NCBI RefSeq assembly: GCF_015751905.1
Contig: NZ_JADOUF010000001.1
Location: 5,642,001 to 5,706,000, forward strand
From: Longispora fulva
GTDB lineage: Bacteria; Actinomycetota; Actinomycetes; Mycobacteriales; Micromonosporaceae
DNA: 64,000 bases
Direction of reading: 5' to 3'
Shown here: piece after piece, positions 17,390-29,093 of the stretch
How positions within the stretch are numbered: position 1 is the first letter of the stretch
How the letters are laid out: each line of letters starts with the position of its first letter
Notes under the pieces: generated by a model
Databases searched by the model: none
Seen by the model: only the letters and a program-made list of their open reading frames with translations
Told to the model about the DNA's origin: nothing
Translations under genes and position numbers: made by a program

Positions 17390-18823
17390 CTATTCAGCTG
17401 AACCGGACTCCTTGGCCCTCGCCGCCGCGGCGGCCGACTTCGTGCCCGCGCGCCGCCGCTCCACCCAGCCGTCGATGTTGCGCTGCTGCGGCCGGGTCAC
17501 GCCCAGCGATCCCGCCGGGACGTCCTTGTAGATCACGCTGCCGGCCGCCACGTACGCGCCCGGGCCGACCTCGACCGGGGCGATCAGGTTCGTGTCGCAG
17601 CCGACGAAGGCCGCCTCGCCGACCGTGGTGTGGTGCTTGTTGACCCCGTCGTAGTTCACGAAGATCGTCGCCGCGCCGATGTTGGCGTCCGGGCCGATGG
17701 TGGCGTCCCCCGCGTACGTCAGGTGCGGGATCTTCGCCCCGGCCCCCACGGTCGCCTTCTTCGTCTCCACGAACGTGCCGATCTTCGCGCGCTCGTGCAG
17801 CACGGTCTCCGGCCGCAGGTACGCGAACGGACCCACCTGGGCCTTCGCCCCGATCACTGCCCCGATCGCGTGCGCCCGGATCACGATCGCGCCCTCGCCC
17901 ACCGCGCAGTCCACCAGCGTCGTGTCCGGGCCGACCAGCGCGCCCGCCGCCACCGAGGTGCCGCCGCGCAGGATCACGCCGGGCTCCAGGGTCACGTCCG
18001 GCTCCAGGACGACCGTGACGTCGATCCACGAGGTCGCCGGGTCGATCATGGTCACGCCGTTGCGCATGTGCTCGCGGTTGACCCGGTCCCGCAGCAGGTA
18101 GCGCAGGTCCGACAGCTGGGCGCGGTCGTTGCAGCCGTACGTCTCCGTCACGTCCGGCGCGATATACGCCCCCACGGTCCGGCCCGACGCCACGAGCAGC
18201 CCCACGACGTCGGTCAGGTACTCCTCGCCCTGGTCGTTGTGCGCGGTCAGCACGCCGAGGGTGTCCCGCAGCGCCCCGGCCTCGAACACCATGATCCCGC
18301 TGTTGATCTCGCGGATGGCGCGCTGCTCCGGGGTCGCGTCGCGTTCCTCCACGATCCCGGTCACCCGGCCGTCGGCGTCCCGCAGGATCCGGCCCAGCCC
18401 GGTCGGGTCCTCCTGCGCGGCGGTCAGCACCGTGGCGGCGTCGCCGCTCGCCTCGTGCTCCGCGACCAGGTCGGTGATGGTCTCGGCCCGCAGCAGCGGG
18501 TTGTCCCCGAACAGCACCACGACGGTGCCCTCGACGTCCTTGAGCGCCTCGAACCCGACCCGGGCCGCGTGCCCCGTGCCGCCCTGGGTCTCCTGGAGCG
18601 CGGTGACCGCGCCCGGGACGGCGGTGGCGAGGTAGTCGGTGACCAGCTCCGAGCCGACCCCGACCACGACCACCGTGTGCTCAGGGTCGAGCGGAGCGGC
18701 GGCGGCCAGCACGTGGCCGACCAGGGGCCTGCCGAGGAGGGGGTGCATGACCTTGGGGAGCGCCGAGCGCATCCGCTTGCCCTGACCAGCAGCGAGAACG
18801 ATGACAGTCCTGCGCACGCGCAC
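17390..18823 (-). CDS. glmU: Bifunctional UDP-GlcNAc pyrophosphorylase / glucosamine-1-phosphate acetyltransferase
   Basis: GlmU supplies UDP-GlcNAc for peptidoglycan and other glycans. The 477-residue protein has the N-terminal uridyltransferase domain (VIVLAAGQGKRMRSALPKVM, residues about 5-25; VLFGDNPLL near 105) and a C-terminal left-handed beta-helix of hexapeptide repeats (for example GPFAYLRPETVLHERAKIGT, then IPHLTYAGDATIGPDANIGA). It ends in a low-complexity Lys/Ser/Ala tail. It precedes prs on the minus strand. The tRNA-Gln gene lies just upstream. Confidence 0.97.
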   Translation of the reverse strand: MRVRRTVIVLAAGQGKRMRSALPKVMHPLLGRPLVGHVLAAAAPLDPEHTVVVVGVGSELVTDYLATAVPGAVTALQETQGGTGHAARVGFEALKDVEGTVVVLFGDNPLLRAETITDLVAEHEASGDAATVLTAAQEDPTGLGRILRDADGRVTGIVEERDATPEQRAIREINSGIMVFEAGALRDTLGVLTAHNDQGEEYLTDVVGLLVASGRTVGAYIAPDVTETYGCNDRAQLSDLRYLLRDRVNREHMRNGVTMIDPATSWIDVTVVLEPDVTLEPGVILRGGTSVAAGALVGPDTTLVDCAVGEGAIVIRAHAIGAVIGAKAQVGPFAYLRPETVLHERAKIGTFVETKKATVGAGAKIPHLTYAGDATIGPDANIGAATIFVNYDGVNKHHTTVGEAAFVGCDTNLIAPVEVGPGAYVAAGSVIYKDVPAGSLGVTRPQQRNIDGWVERRRAGTKSAAAAARAKESGSAE

Positions 18824-18868
18824 ACTCCAGGTAGTCGGCTTCGAGGGGGGCAGAAATCGAACCTGTAG

Positions 18869-18940
18869 CTGGGGTACCAGGATTCGAACCTGGACTGCGA
18901 GGCACCAAAGGCCTGCGGGCTGCCGTTACCCCATACCCCA
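18869..18940 (-). tRNA. tRNA-Gln (anticodon TTG)
   Basis: The minus strand folds as a 72-nt tRNA. The acceptor stem TGGGGTA pairs with TACCCCA, the D arm is GGG/CCC, the anticodon loop is CTTTGGT with anticodon TTG, and the T arm is CCAGG-TTCGAAT-CCTGG. The discriminator base is G and no CCA is encoded. The outermost anticodon-stem pair appears to be a C-C mismatch. Confidence 0.93.
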
Positions 18941-19118
18941 TCACCGGCTACCTTACCGAACGCGCGACACCCGTCATGACCCCCCGGACCGCGCCCCCCA
19001 GCTTCGCACACGCGTACCAAAATGTACGACAAGTCGGCACGTCCGACCGATGCGAAACTACGGGACCGTAGGTTACGGTGGCGTAGGTATGACCCCCCTG
19101 AACGTAGAGCGAGGCAGC

Positions 19119-20069
19119 ATGACCCAGTCGACGACCGCCCAGGACCAGCTGCAGGGCGGCCCCAAACCGCTGACTGAGGGCTCACAGGGCACCGGGGTGA
19201 TCATCGGCCTCTGGGCCTTCGTCGTGATCCCGTTCCTGGCCCTGCTCGCCGCGATCCCGTTCGCCTGGGGCTGGGGCCTGACCTGGACGGACGTGGTGAT
19301 CACGATCGTGATGTACCACATCGCGGGCTGGGGCATCACCGTCGGTTTCCACCGGTACTTCACCCACGGCGGCTACAAGGCCAAGCGCTGGCTCCGGGTC
19401 ACCCTCGCCGTCGCCGGCTCGATGGCCATCCAGGGCTCCCCGACCCAGTGGGTGGCCGACCACCGCCGGCACCACCAGTACTCGGACCTGGAGGGCGACC
19501 CGCACTCGCCGTGGCGGTACGGCTCCACGTTCAAGGGCCTGACCAAGGGCATGTTCCACGCGCACATCGGCTGGCTGTTCCACCGCGAGCTGTCGAACCG
19601 GGAGCGCTTCGCCCCCGACCTGGTGGCCGACAAGGACATCCGCCGGGTGGACGCGATGTTCGTGCCGCTGATCTTCACCTCGCTGCTGCTGCCGGGCGTC
19701 ATCGGCGGCCTGATCACCTGGTCGTGGTGGGGCGCGCTGACCGCGTTCTTCTGGGGCGGCCTGGTCCGGGTCGGCCTGCTGCACCACACCACCTGGGCGA
19801 TCAACTCCGTGTGCCACGTGGTCGGCAACCGGCCGTTCGAGATGCGCGAGGGCGACCGGGCCACCAACTTCTGGCCGATGGCGATCCTGTCCATGGGCGA
19901 GAGCTGGCACAACCTGCACCACGCGGACCCGACCTGCGCCCGGCACGGCGTGGACCGCGGCCAGCTCGACACGTCGGCCCGGGTGATCTGGGTGTTCGAG
20001 AAGCTGGGCTGGATCTCCAACGTGAAGTGGCCCAAGGCTGATCGCCTCGACGCCAAGCGTGTTAAATAA
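19119..20069 (+). CDS. Acyl-CoA/acyl-lipid fatty acid desaturase
   Basis: The 316-residue membrane di-iron enzyme introduces a double bond into fatty acyl chains. The three histidine boxes are present: HRYFTH (near residue 85), HRRHH (near 120) and HNLHH (near 270, in GESWHNLHHADPTCARHG). Four membrane helices flank them (for example FVVIPFLALLAAIPFAWGWG). The ATG at 19119 has GAGCGAGG upstream; another ATG at 19089 lacks a good ribosome site. A TAGGTT hexamer at 19069-19074 may be the -10 element. A TetR regulator follows within 6 bp and probably controls it. Confidence 0.9.
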   Translation: MTQSTTAQDQLQGGPKPLTEGSQGTGVIIGLWAFVVIPFLALLAAIPFAWGWGLTWTDVVITIVMYHIAGWGITVGFHRYFTHGGYKAKRWLRVTLAVAGSMAIQGSPTQWVADHRRHHQYSDLEGDPHSPWRYGSTFKGLTKGMFHAHIGWLFHRELSNRERFAPDLVADKDIRRVDAMFVPLIFTSLLLPGVIGGLITWSWWGALTAFFWGGLVRVGLLHHTTWAINSVCHVVGNRPFEMREGDRATNFWPMAILSMGESWHNLHHADPTCARHGVDRGQLDTSARVIWVFEKLGWISNVKWPKADRLDAKRVK

Positions 20070-20074
20070 GCCTG

Positions 20075-20722
20075 GTGGTGGACACGGGGGACGCTAAGGC
20101 GACGACGCCGCGCCGGGTGAGGATGTCCTCGGCGCAGCGTCGTGAACAGCTCATCGCGATCGGCCGCCAGCTGTTCGCGGAGAAGGGCTTCGACGGCACC
20201 TCGGTGGAGGAGGTCGCGGCCCGGGCCAAGGTGAGCAAGCCCGTCGTGTACGAACACTTCGGCGGCAAAGAGGGCCTGTACGCGGTCGTCGTCGACCGCG
20301 AGGTCCTCGCCCTCCTCAACCGGGTCACGAACGCCCTCACCGGCGGCCACCCCCGCGAGCTGCTCGAACAGGCCGCGCTCGCCCTGCTCGACTACATCGA
20401 GTCGGACACCAACGGCTTCCGGGTGCTGGTCCGCGAGTCCCCGGTCGGCTCCAACAGCGGCAACTTCTCCAGCGTGCTCAACGACGTGGCGCACCAGGTG
20501 GAACACGTGCTCGCCGCGGAGTTCAAGAACCGGGGCTACGACCCGAAGCTGGCCGAGCTGTACTCGCAGGCGCTCGTCGGCATGGTGTCCCTCGCGGGCC
20601 GCTGGTGGCTCGAGGTCCGCAAGCCGCGGAAGGAAGCCGTCGCCGCCCACCTGGTCAATCTCGCGTGGAACGGGCTGAGCAACCTCGAGCCCAAGCCGAC
20701 CCTGGGGCACGGCAGCCGATAG
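20075..20722 (+). CDS. TetR/AcrR family transcriptional regulator
   Basis: This 215-residue regulator has an N-terminal TetR DNA-binding domain (residues about 20-65: REQLIAIGRQLFAEKGFDGT, then SVEEVAARAKVSKPVVYEHF with the recognition helix) and a helical ligand-binding region. It starts 5 bp after the desaturase stop, so it is co-transcribed with it and probably regulates membrane lipid desaturation. The GTG at 20075 is chosen because of the tight spacing. A later ATG at 20123 is possible. The ligand is unknown, though acyl-CoA is plausible. Confidence 0.88.
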   Translation: MVDTGDAKATTPRRVRMSSAQRREQLIAIGRQLFAEKGFDGTSVEEVAARAKVSKPVVYEHFGGKEGLYAVVVDREVLALLNRVTNALTGGHPRELLEQAALALLDYIESDTNGFRVLVRESPVGSNSGNFSSVLNDVAHQVEHVLAAEFKNRGYDPKLAELYSQALVGMVSLAGRWWLEVRKPRKEAVAAHLVNLAWNGLSNLEPKPTLGHGSR

Positions 20723-20767
20723 CGTAGGCGAGAATGCCGGTGGAGCGTTCAGACGAAGAGGGGCACG

Positions 20768-21226
20768 ATGTCACACTTTCCGATCAACCACCACCTGCGG
20801 CCGGTGTACAGGGTCGTCACGGCTCTGATCAGCCTGTACTTCCTGGTGTTCGGCATCCTGGGCTTCGCGCAGACCACGGACCTGAGCTTCTTCGCCCAGA
20901 CGGGTACGAAGATGGTGCTGGGCATGAAGGCGAACCCGGCGTTCTCGGTGCTGGCCATGGTGCTCGGCGCGGTGGGCCTGCTCGCAGCGGTGCTCGGCCG
21001 GAACATCGACGTCAAGGTCAACTGGTGGATCTCGTCCGTCCACCTGCTCGTCGGCACGGCGATGCTCGCGTTCCTGCGCACCGACCTCAACGTGCTGGGC
21101 TTCTCGATGTCCAACGTGATCGTCGTCTACATCGCCGGCATGCTGCTGATGGGCGCCGCCGTGTACGGCACGGTGGGCACCCCGGCCGAGGCTGAGGCCG
21201 AGGAGAGTTTCCGGCACTCGCACTAG
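20768..21226 (+). CDS. DUF4383 domain membrane protein
   Basis: This 152-residue protein has four predicted membrane helices: YRVVTALISLYFLVFGILGF, the VLAMVLGAVGLLAAVLG stretch, ISSVHLLVGTAMLAFL, and VIVVYIAGMLLMGAAVYG. The layout and N terminus (NHHLRPVYRVVTALI) fit DUF4383, an actinobacterial integral membrane family of unknown function. A GAGGGGCACG sequence precedes the ATG. It ends the plus-strand run just before a strong bidirectional terminator. Confidence 0.82.
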   Translation: MSHFPINHHLRPVYRVVTALISLYFLVFGILGFAQTTDLSFFAQTGTKMVLGMKANPAFSVLAMVLGAVGLLAAVLGRNIDVKVNWWISSVHLLVGTAMLAFLRTDLNVLGFSMSNVIVVYIAGMLLMGAAVYGTVGTPAEAEAEESFRHSH

Positions 21227-21237
21227 TCGACTCGCGA

Positions 21238-21272
21238 AAGGCCCCGGGGAGATCCTCCCCGGGGCCTTTTCA
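21238..21272. terminator. Bidirectional Rho-independent terminator
   Basis: A near-perfect hairpin (AAAGGCCCCGGGGA, loop GATCC, TCCCCGGGGCCTTTT) has A-runs on one side and T-runs on the other. It serves the convergent DUF4383 gene and ABC-F gene. Confidence 0.93.
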
Positions 21273-21323
21273 CGTTCCGGCCCAGCCCGTGGGGCCGGGC
21301 CTTGGCGCCCGGCCCGGGCCCGC

Positions 21324-23141
<1,818 letters not shown>

Positions 23142-23286
23142 TACGACTCCTCGCTTCGCTCGGAGCCTCGTGCCGAGACGCCACTGAGTCTCTGGATGAG
23201 CTCGCAAGCTTCGCTCATCACGGCCACCCCACCGAGAACGGCCGTGCGACCGGTGGTCGGGCGGGCGGGGGTCAGGATCGCGCGGT

Positions 23287-24228
23287 TCATGCGGTCACCC
23301 GTGCCCCGGAGACCGGCCCGTGGGCGGTGCGGACGGTGCGGCACACCCCACGGCCAGCAAGGCTCGCCGCGAGGGTGTTAGCGTGCTCGGCGTCGCGCGC
23401 CAGGAACAGGCACGTCGGGCCGGAGCCCGAGACGAGGGCGGCGAGTGCGCCCTCGTCGATGCCGGCGTGCAGGGTGGTGCGGAGCTGGGGCCGTAGCGAG
23501 ACGGCGGCCGCCTGTAGATCATTGGCTAGCACGGCGGCGAGGACCTCCGGGTCGGGTTGGCGGAGCGCGGCGAGCAACGGGTCGGGGCTGCCGGCGGGGT
23601 CAGGGGCGGTGCCGAGTTCGCGGAGACGGTCGATCTCGCGGTACACGGCGGGGGTGGACAGGCCACCGGCGGCGACGCCGACGACCCAGTGCCAGGTGCC
23701 TGCGGCGAGCACCGGGTTGACCTGTTCGCCGCGCCCGGTGCCGAGTGCCGTGCCCCCGAGGACGAGGAACGGGATGTCGGAGCCGAGCGTGGCGGCGATG
23801 GTGGCGAGCTCGTCGCGGGACAGGCCAGTGCCCCACAGCGCGTCGCAGGCGACCAGGGTGGCGGCGCAGTCGGCGCTGCCCCCGGCGAGGCCACCGGCGA
23901 CCGGGATGTTCTTCGTGATGTGCAGCCGGGCGTGCGCGGGCAGGCCGGTGTGCGCGGCGAGCGCCTTGACGGCCCGGACGGCCAGGTTGTCGTCGTCCAG
24001 CGGCAGGCTGCCGGCGCCCTCGCCGTCGATGGTGAGCGCGAGGGTGTCGGAGCGGTGCGCGTGCACGTCGTCGTAGAGGGAGATGGCCTGGTAGACGGTC
24101 GCCAGGTCGTGGTACCCGTCGGCGCGCAGCGGCCCCACCCCGAGGTGCAGGTTGATCTTCGCGGGCACCCGGACCCGGACGGACCCGGAGGCCATGAAGT
24201 CGGGCTTCTCCTCGTAGGCGAGACTCAC
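23287..24228 (-). CDS. ispE: 4-diphosphocytidyl-2-C-methyl-D-erythritol kinase
   Basis: IspE is a GHMP kinase of the MEP pathway for isoprenoid precursors. The 313-residue protein has [20 protein letters not shown] near residue 20, the glycine-rich ATP loop [20 protein letters not shown] near 105, and a C-terminal [16 protein letters not shown]. The GTG at 24228 overlaps the ksgA stop (GTGA), indicating coupling. An ATG at 24195 ([10 protein letters not shown]) with GAGGAGA upstream is a plausible alternative start. The tatD-ksgA-ispE order is the common actinobacterial one. Confidence 0.95.
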   Translation of the reverse strand: MSLAYEEKPDFMASGSVRVRVPAKINLHLGVGPLRADGYHDLATVYQAISLYDDVHAHRSDTLALTIDGEGAGSLPLDDDNLAVRAVKALAAHTGLPAHARLHITKNIPVAGGLAGGSADCAATLVACDALWGTGLSRDELATIAATLGSDIPFLVLGGTALGTGRGEQVNPVLAAGTWHWVVGVAAGGLSTPAVYREIDRLRELGTAPDPAGSPDPLLAALRQPDPEVLAAVLANDLQAAAVSLRPQLRTTLHAGIDEGALAALVSGSGPTCLFLARDAEHANTLAASLAGRGVCRTVRTAHGPVSGARVTA

Positions 24229-25082
24229 CCGGCCGCCACCTTCGCCGCGGCGATCGCGCAGAACTGCTGGATGTTGAGGGTCTCCGCCCGCGCGGTCGGG
24301 TCGACCCCGGCCGCCTGCAACAGCTCGGTGGCCCGCGCGGCGCTGCCGGCCCAGTCGGCCAGGGAGGACCGGAGCATCTTGCGGCGCTGGCCGAACGCGG
24401 CGTCCACGGCGGCGAACACGGCCTCGCGGGGGACGTCGGTGCGCGGGGGCTCGCGGCGGGTGAACGCGACGAGGCCGGAGTCCACGTTGGGCACCGGCCA
24501 GAACACGGCGCGCGGGACGGGGCCGGCCCAGTGCGAGCTGGCGTACCAGGCGAGCTTGAGGCTCGGTACCCCGTAGATCTTGGAACCGGGACCCGCGATC
24601 ATCCGGTCGGCCACCTCGGCCTGGACCATCACGAGGCCCTTGGCGAGGCTGGGCAGCTCGGCGAGCAGGGTGAGCACGACGGGCACGGCCACGTTGTAGG
24701 GCAGGTTGGCCACCAGTGCGGTCGGCGGCGACGGGAAGTCGGCGGCCTTGACCTTCAACGCGTCGGCGGCGATCACGGTGAGCTTGCCGGCCTGGCCGGG
24801 GGCCTTGTCGGCGACGGTGCCGGGCAGCGCGGCGGCCAGCTTCGGGTCCAGCTCGACCGCGTGCACGGCAGCGGCATTGGGCAGCAGGGCCAGGGTCAGG
24901 GAGCCGAGCCCGGGGCCGACCTCCACGACGACGTCGTCGGGGGTGAGCCCGGCAGACGCCACGATCTTGCGGACCGTGTTGGCGTCGTGCACGAAGTTCT
25001 GGCCGAGGACCTTCGTCGGGGTGACCCCGAGGTCGGCGGCGAGCCGACGGATGTCCGCCGGGCCGAGCAGCTGGTCTACCAC
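24225..25082 (-). CDS. ksgA: 16S rRNA (adenine(1518)-N6/adenine(1519)-N6)-dimethyltransferase
   Basis: KsgA dimethylates two adenines in helix 45 of 16S rRNA. The 285-residue protein begins [19 protein letters not shown] and shows [20 protein letters not shown], the SAM motif [16 protein letters not shown], and the catalytic [15 protein letters not shown]. The GTG at 25082 lies inside the end of tatD, with the two genes overlapping by 7 bp. A longer open frame upstream is the shadow of tatD. No resuscitation-promoting factor gene lies between tatD and ksgA, unlike in many actinobacteria. Confidence 0.95.
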   Translation of the reverse strand: MVDQLLGPADIRRLAADLGVTPTKVLGQNFVHDANTVRKIVASAGLTPDDVVVEVGPGLGSLTLALLPNAAAVHAVELDPKLAAALPGTVADKAPGQAGKLTVIAADALKVKAADFPSPPTALVANLPYNVAVPVVLTLLAELPSLAKGLVMVQAEVADRMIAGPGSKIYGVPSLKLAWYASSHWAGPVPRAVFWPVPNVDSGLVAFTRREPPRTDVPREAVFAAVDAAFGQRRKMLRSSLADWAGSAARATELLQAAGVDPTARAETLNIQQFCAIAAAKVAAG

Positions 25083-25954
25083 TGGCCGAACACCCGCTCG
25101 CCGTTGGCGGCCAGCGCCGTGCACATGTCCTCCAGGGAGTCCCCGCGCAGCTCGGCGAGGAACCGCACGACGTGCGGGATCAGGTAGGAGGCGTTGGGCC
25201 GGCCCCGGTACGGCATCGGGGTGAGGAACGGCGCGTCGGTCTCCACCAGGATCTGGTCGCGGGGCGCGACGAGCGCGGCCTCGCGCAGGTGCGCGGCGGA
25301 CTTGAAGGTCACGTTGCCGGCGAAGCTCAGGTAGAAGCCGCGCTCGGCGCACTCGCGGGCGAACTCGGCGTCCCCGGAGAAGCAGTGCAGCACGACGGTG
25401 TCGGGCGCGCCCTCCTCCTTGAGGACCTTGAGCACGTCGGAGTGCGCTTCGCGGTCGTGGATGACGAGCGCCTTGCCGTACCGCTTGGCGAACGCGATGT
25501 GCGCGCGGAAGCTGGCCGTCTGCGCCTCGACCCCGCCCTCGCCGGTCCGGAAGTAGTCGAGCCCGGTCTCGCCGAGCCCGCGCACCCGGGGCAGGGCGGC
25601 CAGGGCCTCGATCTCGCGGAGCGCCTCGTCGAGGTCCGCGGTGCGGGGGGCCTCGTTGGGGTGCAGGGCGACCGTGGCCAGGACGTGCGGCGAGGCCGCG
25701 GCGAGGTCAGCGCCCCAGTGCGAGGACGGCAGGTCGACGCCGACCTGCACGAGCCGGGTGACGCCGACGGCGACCGCGGCGTCGATCTCGGCGCGGACCC
25801 GGTCGGCGTCGACGGTGACGGCGTCCTCCTGGGAGCCGTCGTCGACGTCACCCCGCCTGCCGACGACGATGTCGAGGTGGGTGTGCGAGTCGAGGACCGG
25901 AATCGGCAACGGCTCCGGGGCTGGCGGGCGCTCTTGGGCGTGGGCTCGAGACAT
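25076..25954 (-). CDS. tatD: TatD family metal-dependent hydrolase/DNase
   Basis: This 292-residue amidohydrolase-fold protein has the metal ligands in [13 protein letters not shown] near residue 20, GETGLDYFR (Glu) near 125, [34 protein letters not shown] and [15 protein letters not shown]. An insert after the HxH motif ([18 protein letters not shown]) is longer than in E. coli TatD. Family members are 3'-5' exonucleases or DNA/peptide quality-control hydrolases. It overlaps ksgA by 7 bp and lies just after a hypothetical gene with a 2-bp gap, so these are co-transcribed. Confidence 0.92.
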   Translation of the reverse strand: MSRAHAQERPPAPEPLPIPVLDSHTHLDIVVGRRGDVDDGSQEDAVTVDADRVRAEIDAAVAVGVTRLVQVGVDLPSSHWGADLAAASPHVLATVALHPNEAPRTADLDEALREIEALAALPRVRGLGETGLDYFRTGEGGVEAQTASFRAHIAFAKRYGKALVIHDREAHSDVLKVLKEEGAPDTVVLHCFSGDAEFARECAERGFYLSFAGNVTFKSAAHLREAALVAPRDQILVETDAPFLTPMPYRGRPNASYLIPHVVRFLAELRGDSLEDMCTALAANGERVFGQW

Positions 25955-25956
25955 CC

Positions 25957-27117
25957 CTACCAGGATAGGCGGTACGGAGTCTGGTGCTCCCGGACGTCGG
26001 TCAGCTCACTCCCGGGGGCCCACGCCTCGTAGACGCAGCGCTCCGCCGGCCGGGCACCGATCCGGACGATCGAGTCGGAATCGGGGCGGATCAGGCGGAC
26101 CCGGAGCCAGTCGTTCTCGGCCCCGACGATCAGCACGTCCACGCCCCGCCACCTGCCGCGCACGTCCCGCCGGGCCAGTGACTCGACCGGATAGCGCGCC
26201 GCCCGGGTCTTGGCCAGCAGCCGGTACTCCCCCGGCGGGTCGGCCACGGCCTCCTGCACCTCGCCCTGGTAGCACCCGACGAGCCGGGCGAACGTGTCCG
26301 GCACCGGAATGAACTCCTGGTCGGCGTCGATCGGGGCCAGCAGCCTGCGCCACTGGGGCCCGGCCATCCGCGACCACGCCTTCTGCTCGGGCACGAAGTG
26401 GAACAGGGTCACCTCGGTGCCGTCGGGCAGGTACGCGATCAACTCACTGAACGCCGGCAGCGGCAGCTCCGCCAGGTCCGCGGTGACGAACTCGGGCACC
26501 AGGTGCTTGTTGCTCGGCGCGAAACCGGTGCCGAGCAGCGGCGGGCCGACCCGCTCGTGCGGCGGCAGCTCCATCACCCCGGGCAGCCGGGCGATCTCGT
26601 AGTCCTCGGGGCCGATGGCGCGCCAGCGCAGCGCGTAGACGGCGTCCTCGTCGTCGACCCCGAGGAACCGCAGATCGGCGGGGGTGCGCAGGTGCGCGAT
26701 GTCGTGCTCGCGGTAGCAGCAGCCGTGCGGGAGCGCGCCCTGGCGGAGGTAGGCCCCGACCTGGGACGTGCTCAACGGCTTGATCATGCGGGTACCCGGC
26801 TTGATGGTCGCGGACTCGCGCACGGCGCGCACGTCCCCACCCGGGGTCTGGGAGAGGCGTTGGACACCCTCCCAGCTCATCGTCCTGGACAACGGAATGG
26901 TCAGGGGGGCGTCGAAGGGTTCGGCGCCCGGTACCTCCGAGGAGTGCACGAACATCCGGAACGGGTGCCGGGCCCCCGGTCGGGGGTTGGGCAGCGCACC
27001 GGGTTCGGGACCGTCCAGGTAGAGCTCGTACGCGGCTCCTCTGGCGAGTTCCTCGGCAGGGTACTGCTTTCCCGCGAACGTCACCGTCCGCTGCGCAGCT
27101 TCACCTACCAGGGTCAT
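25957..27117 (-). CDS. Hypothetical protein (386 aa)
   Basis: The product starts MTLVGEAAQRTVTFAGKQYP and has no signal peptide or membrane helix. It is rich in Arg, Pro and aromatic residues, with segments such as ALPHGCCYREHDIAHLRTP and VYALRWRAIGPEDYEIARLP that look structured, but I do not recognise a domain. A TTG start three codons upstream is also possible. It sits 2 bp upstream of tatD on the same strand and so heads the tatD-ksgA-ispE transcript. Its link to those genes is unknown. Confidence 0.7.
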   Translation of the reverse strand: MTLVGEAAQRTVTFAGKQYPAEELARGAAYELYLDGPEPGALPNPRPGARHPFRMFVHSSEVPGAEPFDAPLTIPLSRTMSWEGVQRLSQTPGGDVRAVRESATIKPGTRMIKPLSTSQVGAYLRQGALPHGCCYREHDIAHLRTPADLRFLGVDDEDAVYALRWRAIGPEDYEIARLPGVMELPPHERVGPPLLGTGFAPSNKHLVPEFVTADLAELPLPAFSELIAYLPDGTEVTLFHFVPEQKAWSRMAGPQWRRLLAPIDADQEFIPVPDTFARLVGCYQGEVQEAVADPPGEYRLLAKTRAARYPVESLARRDVRGRWRGVDVLIVGAENDWLRVRLIRPDSDSIVRIGARPAERCVYEAWAPGSELTDVREHQTPYRLSW

Positions 27118-27242
27118 ACCCGCCAACCTAGGGCCTGGCCCCGGACCGGCGCGTTAACAGAAAGCAAACAATCGCTCGCCGCCGCACGTTATCCACAACA
27201 CAGGCCCGACCCGTGGAACGGGCCGGGCGGTGTATTGACAGG

Positions 27243-29009
27243 TCAGCCGGCCAGCCGGGCCAGCTCCTCGTCCACGACGGACGGGTCGAGCTTCTTGAAG
27301 ATCGGCGTCGGCGCGGTCAGCGGCACCCCGGCCGCCAACGGCGCGGACTCCCACGCCGGGAACGCGTAGTCGCCGGTCAGCACCGGGTAGTCCGGCCCGC
27401 CGTCGAGGTCGGGCACCACCCGGATCTCCGGCATCGGGGCGAACACGCCCTCGCCGCCGAGCAGCTCGTGCACCTGCTGGGAGGAGTGCGGCAGGAACGG
27501 CGACAGCAGCGTCTTGCAGTCGTTGATCACCTGGAGGGCGACGTAGAGGACCGTGCCCATCCGGCTCTTGTCCTCCTTGAGCTTCCACGGGGCCTGGTCG
27601 GACAGGTACTTGTTCGCCTCAGCCACCACCCGCATCGCCTCGCCGATCGCGGCCTTCTGCTTGTGGTGCTCGATCAGACTCCCGACCGTGGCGAACGCTT
27701 CCTTCGCGACCGTCAGCACCGCACGGTCGTCCTCGGTCAGCTCGCCCGGGGTCGGCACCGCGCCGAAGTTCTTCGCCGCCATCGACACCGACCGGTTCAC
27801 CAGGTTGCCCCAGCCTGCGACCAGCTCGTCGTTGTTGCGGCGGAGGAACTCCGTCCAGGTGAAGTCCGTGTCGTTGGTCTCCGGGCCGGCGACGGCGATG
27901 AAGTACCGCAGGGCGTCGGCGTCGTAGCGCTCCAGGAAGTCGCGCACGTAGATCACGATCTTGCGGGAGGACGAGAACTTCCGGCCCTCCATGGTCAGGA
28001 ACTCACTCGACACCACCTCGGTCGGCAGCCCCAGCTCGCCCAGCTCGCCCGGCTTGCCGCCCTTGTCGCCCTTGCCGTCGTAGCCGAGCAGGATCGCCGG
28101 CCAGATCAGCGAGTGGAAGACGATGTTGTCCTTGCCCATGAAGTAGTAGGCCTTCTTGTCGGCCCCCTGCCACCACTGGCGCCAGGCATCCGGGTCGCCC
28201 GAGCGGCGGGCCCACTCGATCGACGCCGACAGGTAGCCGATCACGGCGTCGAACCAGACGTAGAACCGCTTGGTGTCCCAGCCCTCGCGCGGGATCGGCA
28301 CGCCCCACTCCAGGTCCCGGGTGATCGCCCGGGGCCGCAGGTCCTCGACCAGGTTCTTCGAGAACTTCAGCACGTTCGGCCGCCAACCCTCGCGGGTGTC
28401 CAGCCACTGGCCCAGCGCGTCGGCGAACGCCGACAGGTCGAGGAAGTAGTGCTCGGTCTCCCGGAACTCCGGCGTCTCCCCGTTGATCTTCGACTTCGGG
28501 TTGATCAGGTCCACCGGGTCGAGCTGGTTGCCGCAGTTGTCGCACTGGTCGCCCCGCGCGCTGCCGTACCCGCAGATCGGGCAGGTGCCCTCGACGTACC
28601 GGTCCGGCAGGCCGCGCCCGGTCGACGGCGAGATCGCGGCCATCGCCACCTGGGACACGATGTAGCCGTTCGCGTCGAGCGCGTTGAACAGCTCCTGCAC
28701 GACGGCGTAGTGGTTGCCGGTCGTGGTCCGGGTGAACAGGTCGTAGGACAGGCCGAGGGCGTGCAGGTCCTCGACGATCACCCTGTTGTACTTGTCCACC
28801 GCCTCGCGCGGCGTCAGCCCCTCCTCGTCGGCCTGCACCTGGATCGGCGTGCCGTGCTCGTCGGTGCCCGAGACCATGAGAACGTCATGCCCGGCCATCC
28901 GCATGTACCGGCTGAACACGTCGGACGGGATGCCGAAGCCGGAAACGTGGCCGATGTGGCGCGGGCCGTTGGCGTAGGGCCAGGCGACCGCGGCGAGAAC
29001 GTGACTCAT
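27243..29009 (-). CDS. metG: Methionine-tRNA ligase
   Basis: The 588-residue class I synthetase starts [20 protein letters not shown], giving the HIGH signature. It carries a zinc ribbon [18 protein letters not shown] near residues 140-160 and a KMSKS-like loop RKFSSSRK near residue 350, followed by the helical anticodon-binding domain. There is no C-terminal EMAP/tRNA-binding domain. The ATG at 29009 is favoured over an in-frame start at 29084, which adds unrelated residues. The gene is divergent from a small membrane protein gene, so the 84-bp gap probably contains both promoters. Confidence 0.97.
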   Translation of the reverse strand: MSHVLAAVAWPYANGPRHIGHVSGFGIPSDVFSRYMRMAGHDVLMVSGTDEHGTPIQVQADEEGLTPREAVDKYNRVIVEDLHALGLSYDLFTRTTTGNHYAVVQELFNALDANGYIVSQVAMAAISPSTGRGLPDRYVEGTCPICGYGSARGDQCDNCGNQLDPVDLINPKSKINGETPEFRETEHYFLDLSAFADALGQWLDTREGWRPNVLKFSKNLVEDLRPRAITRDLEWGVPIPREGWDTKRFYVWFDAVIGYLSASIEWARRSGDPDAWRQWWQGADKKAYYFMGKDNIVFHSLIWPAILLGYDGKGDKGGKPGELGELGLPTEVVSSEFLTMEGRKFSSSRKIVIYVRDFLERYDADALRYFIAVAGPETNDTDFTWTEFLRRNNDELVAGWGNLVNRSVSMAAKNFGAVPTPGELTEDDRAVLTVAKEAFATVGSLIEHHKQKAAIGEAMRVVAEANKYLSDQAPWKLKEDKSRMGTVLYVALQVINDCKTLLSPFLPHSSQQVHELLGGEGVFAPMPEIRVVPDLDGGPDYPVLTGDYAFPAWESAPLAAGVPLTAPTPIFKKLDPSVVDEELARLAG

Positions 29010-29093
29010 ACGTGCAGAGTAGTTGGTCGCCCGGAACCAATTTCGACACGCCGCCGCGTTCCCACCCGACAAAAGCGTAGACAATGGTCAAAT

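Noticed and set aside
23142-23286. Small hairpin-like sequences (for example CTCCTCGCTTCGCTCGGAG) before the ABC-F gene
   Set aside because: The stems are too short and the sequence is common in high-GC DNA. I see nothing that decides a function.
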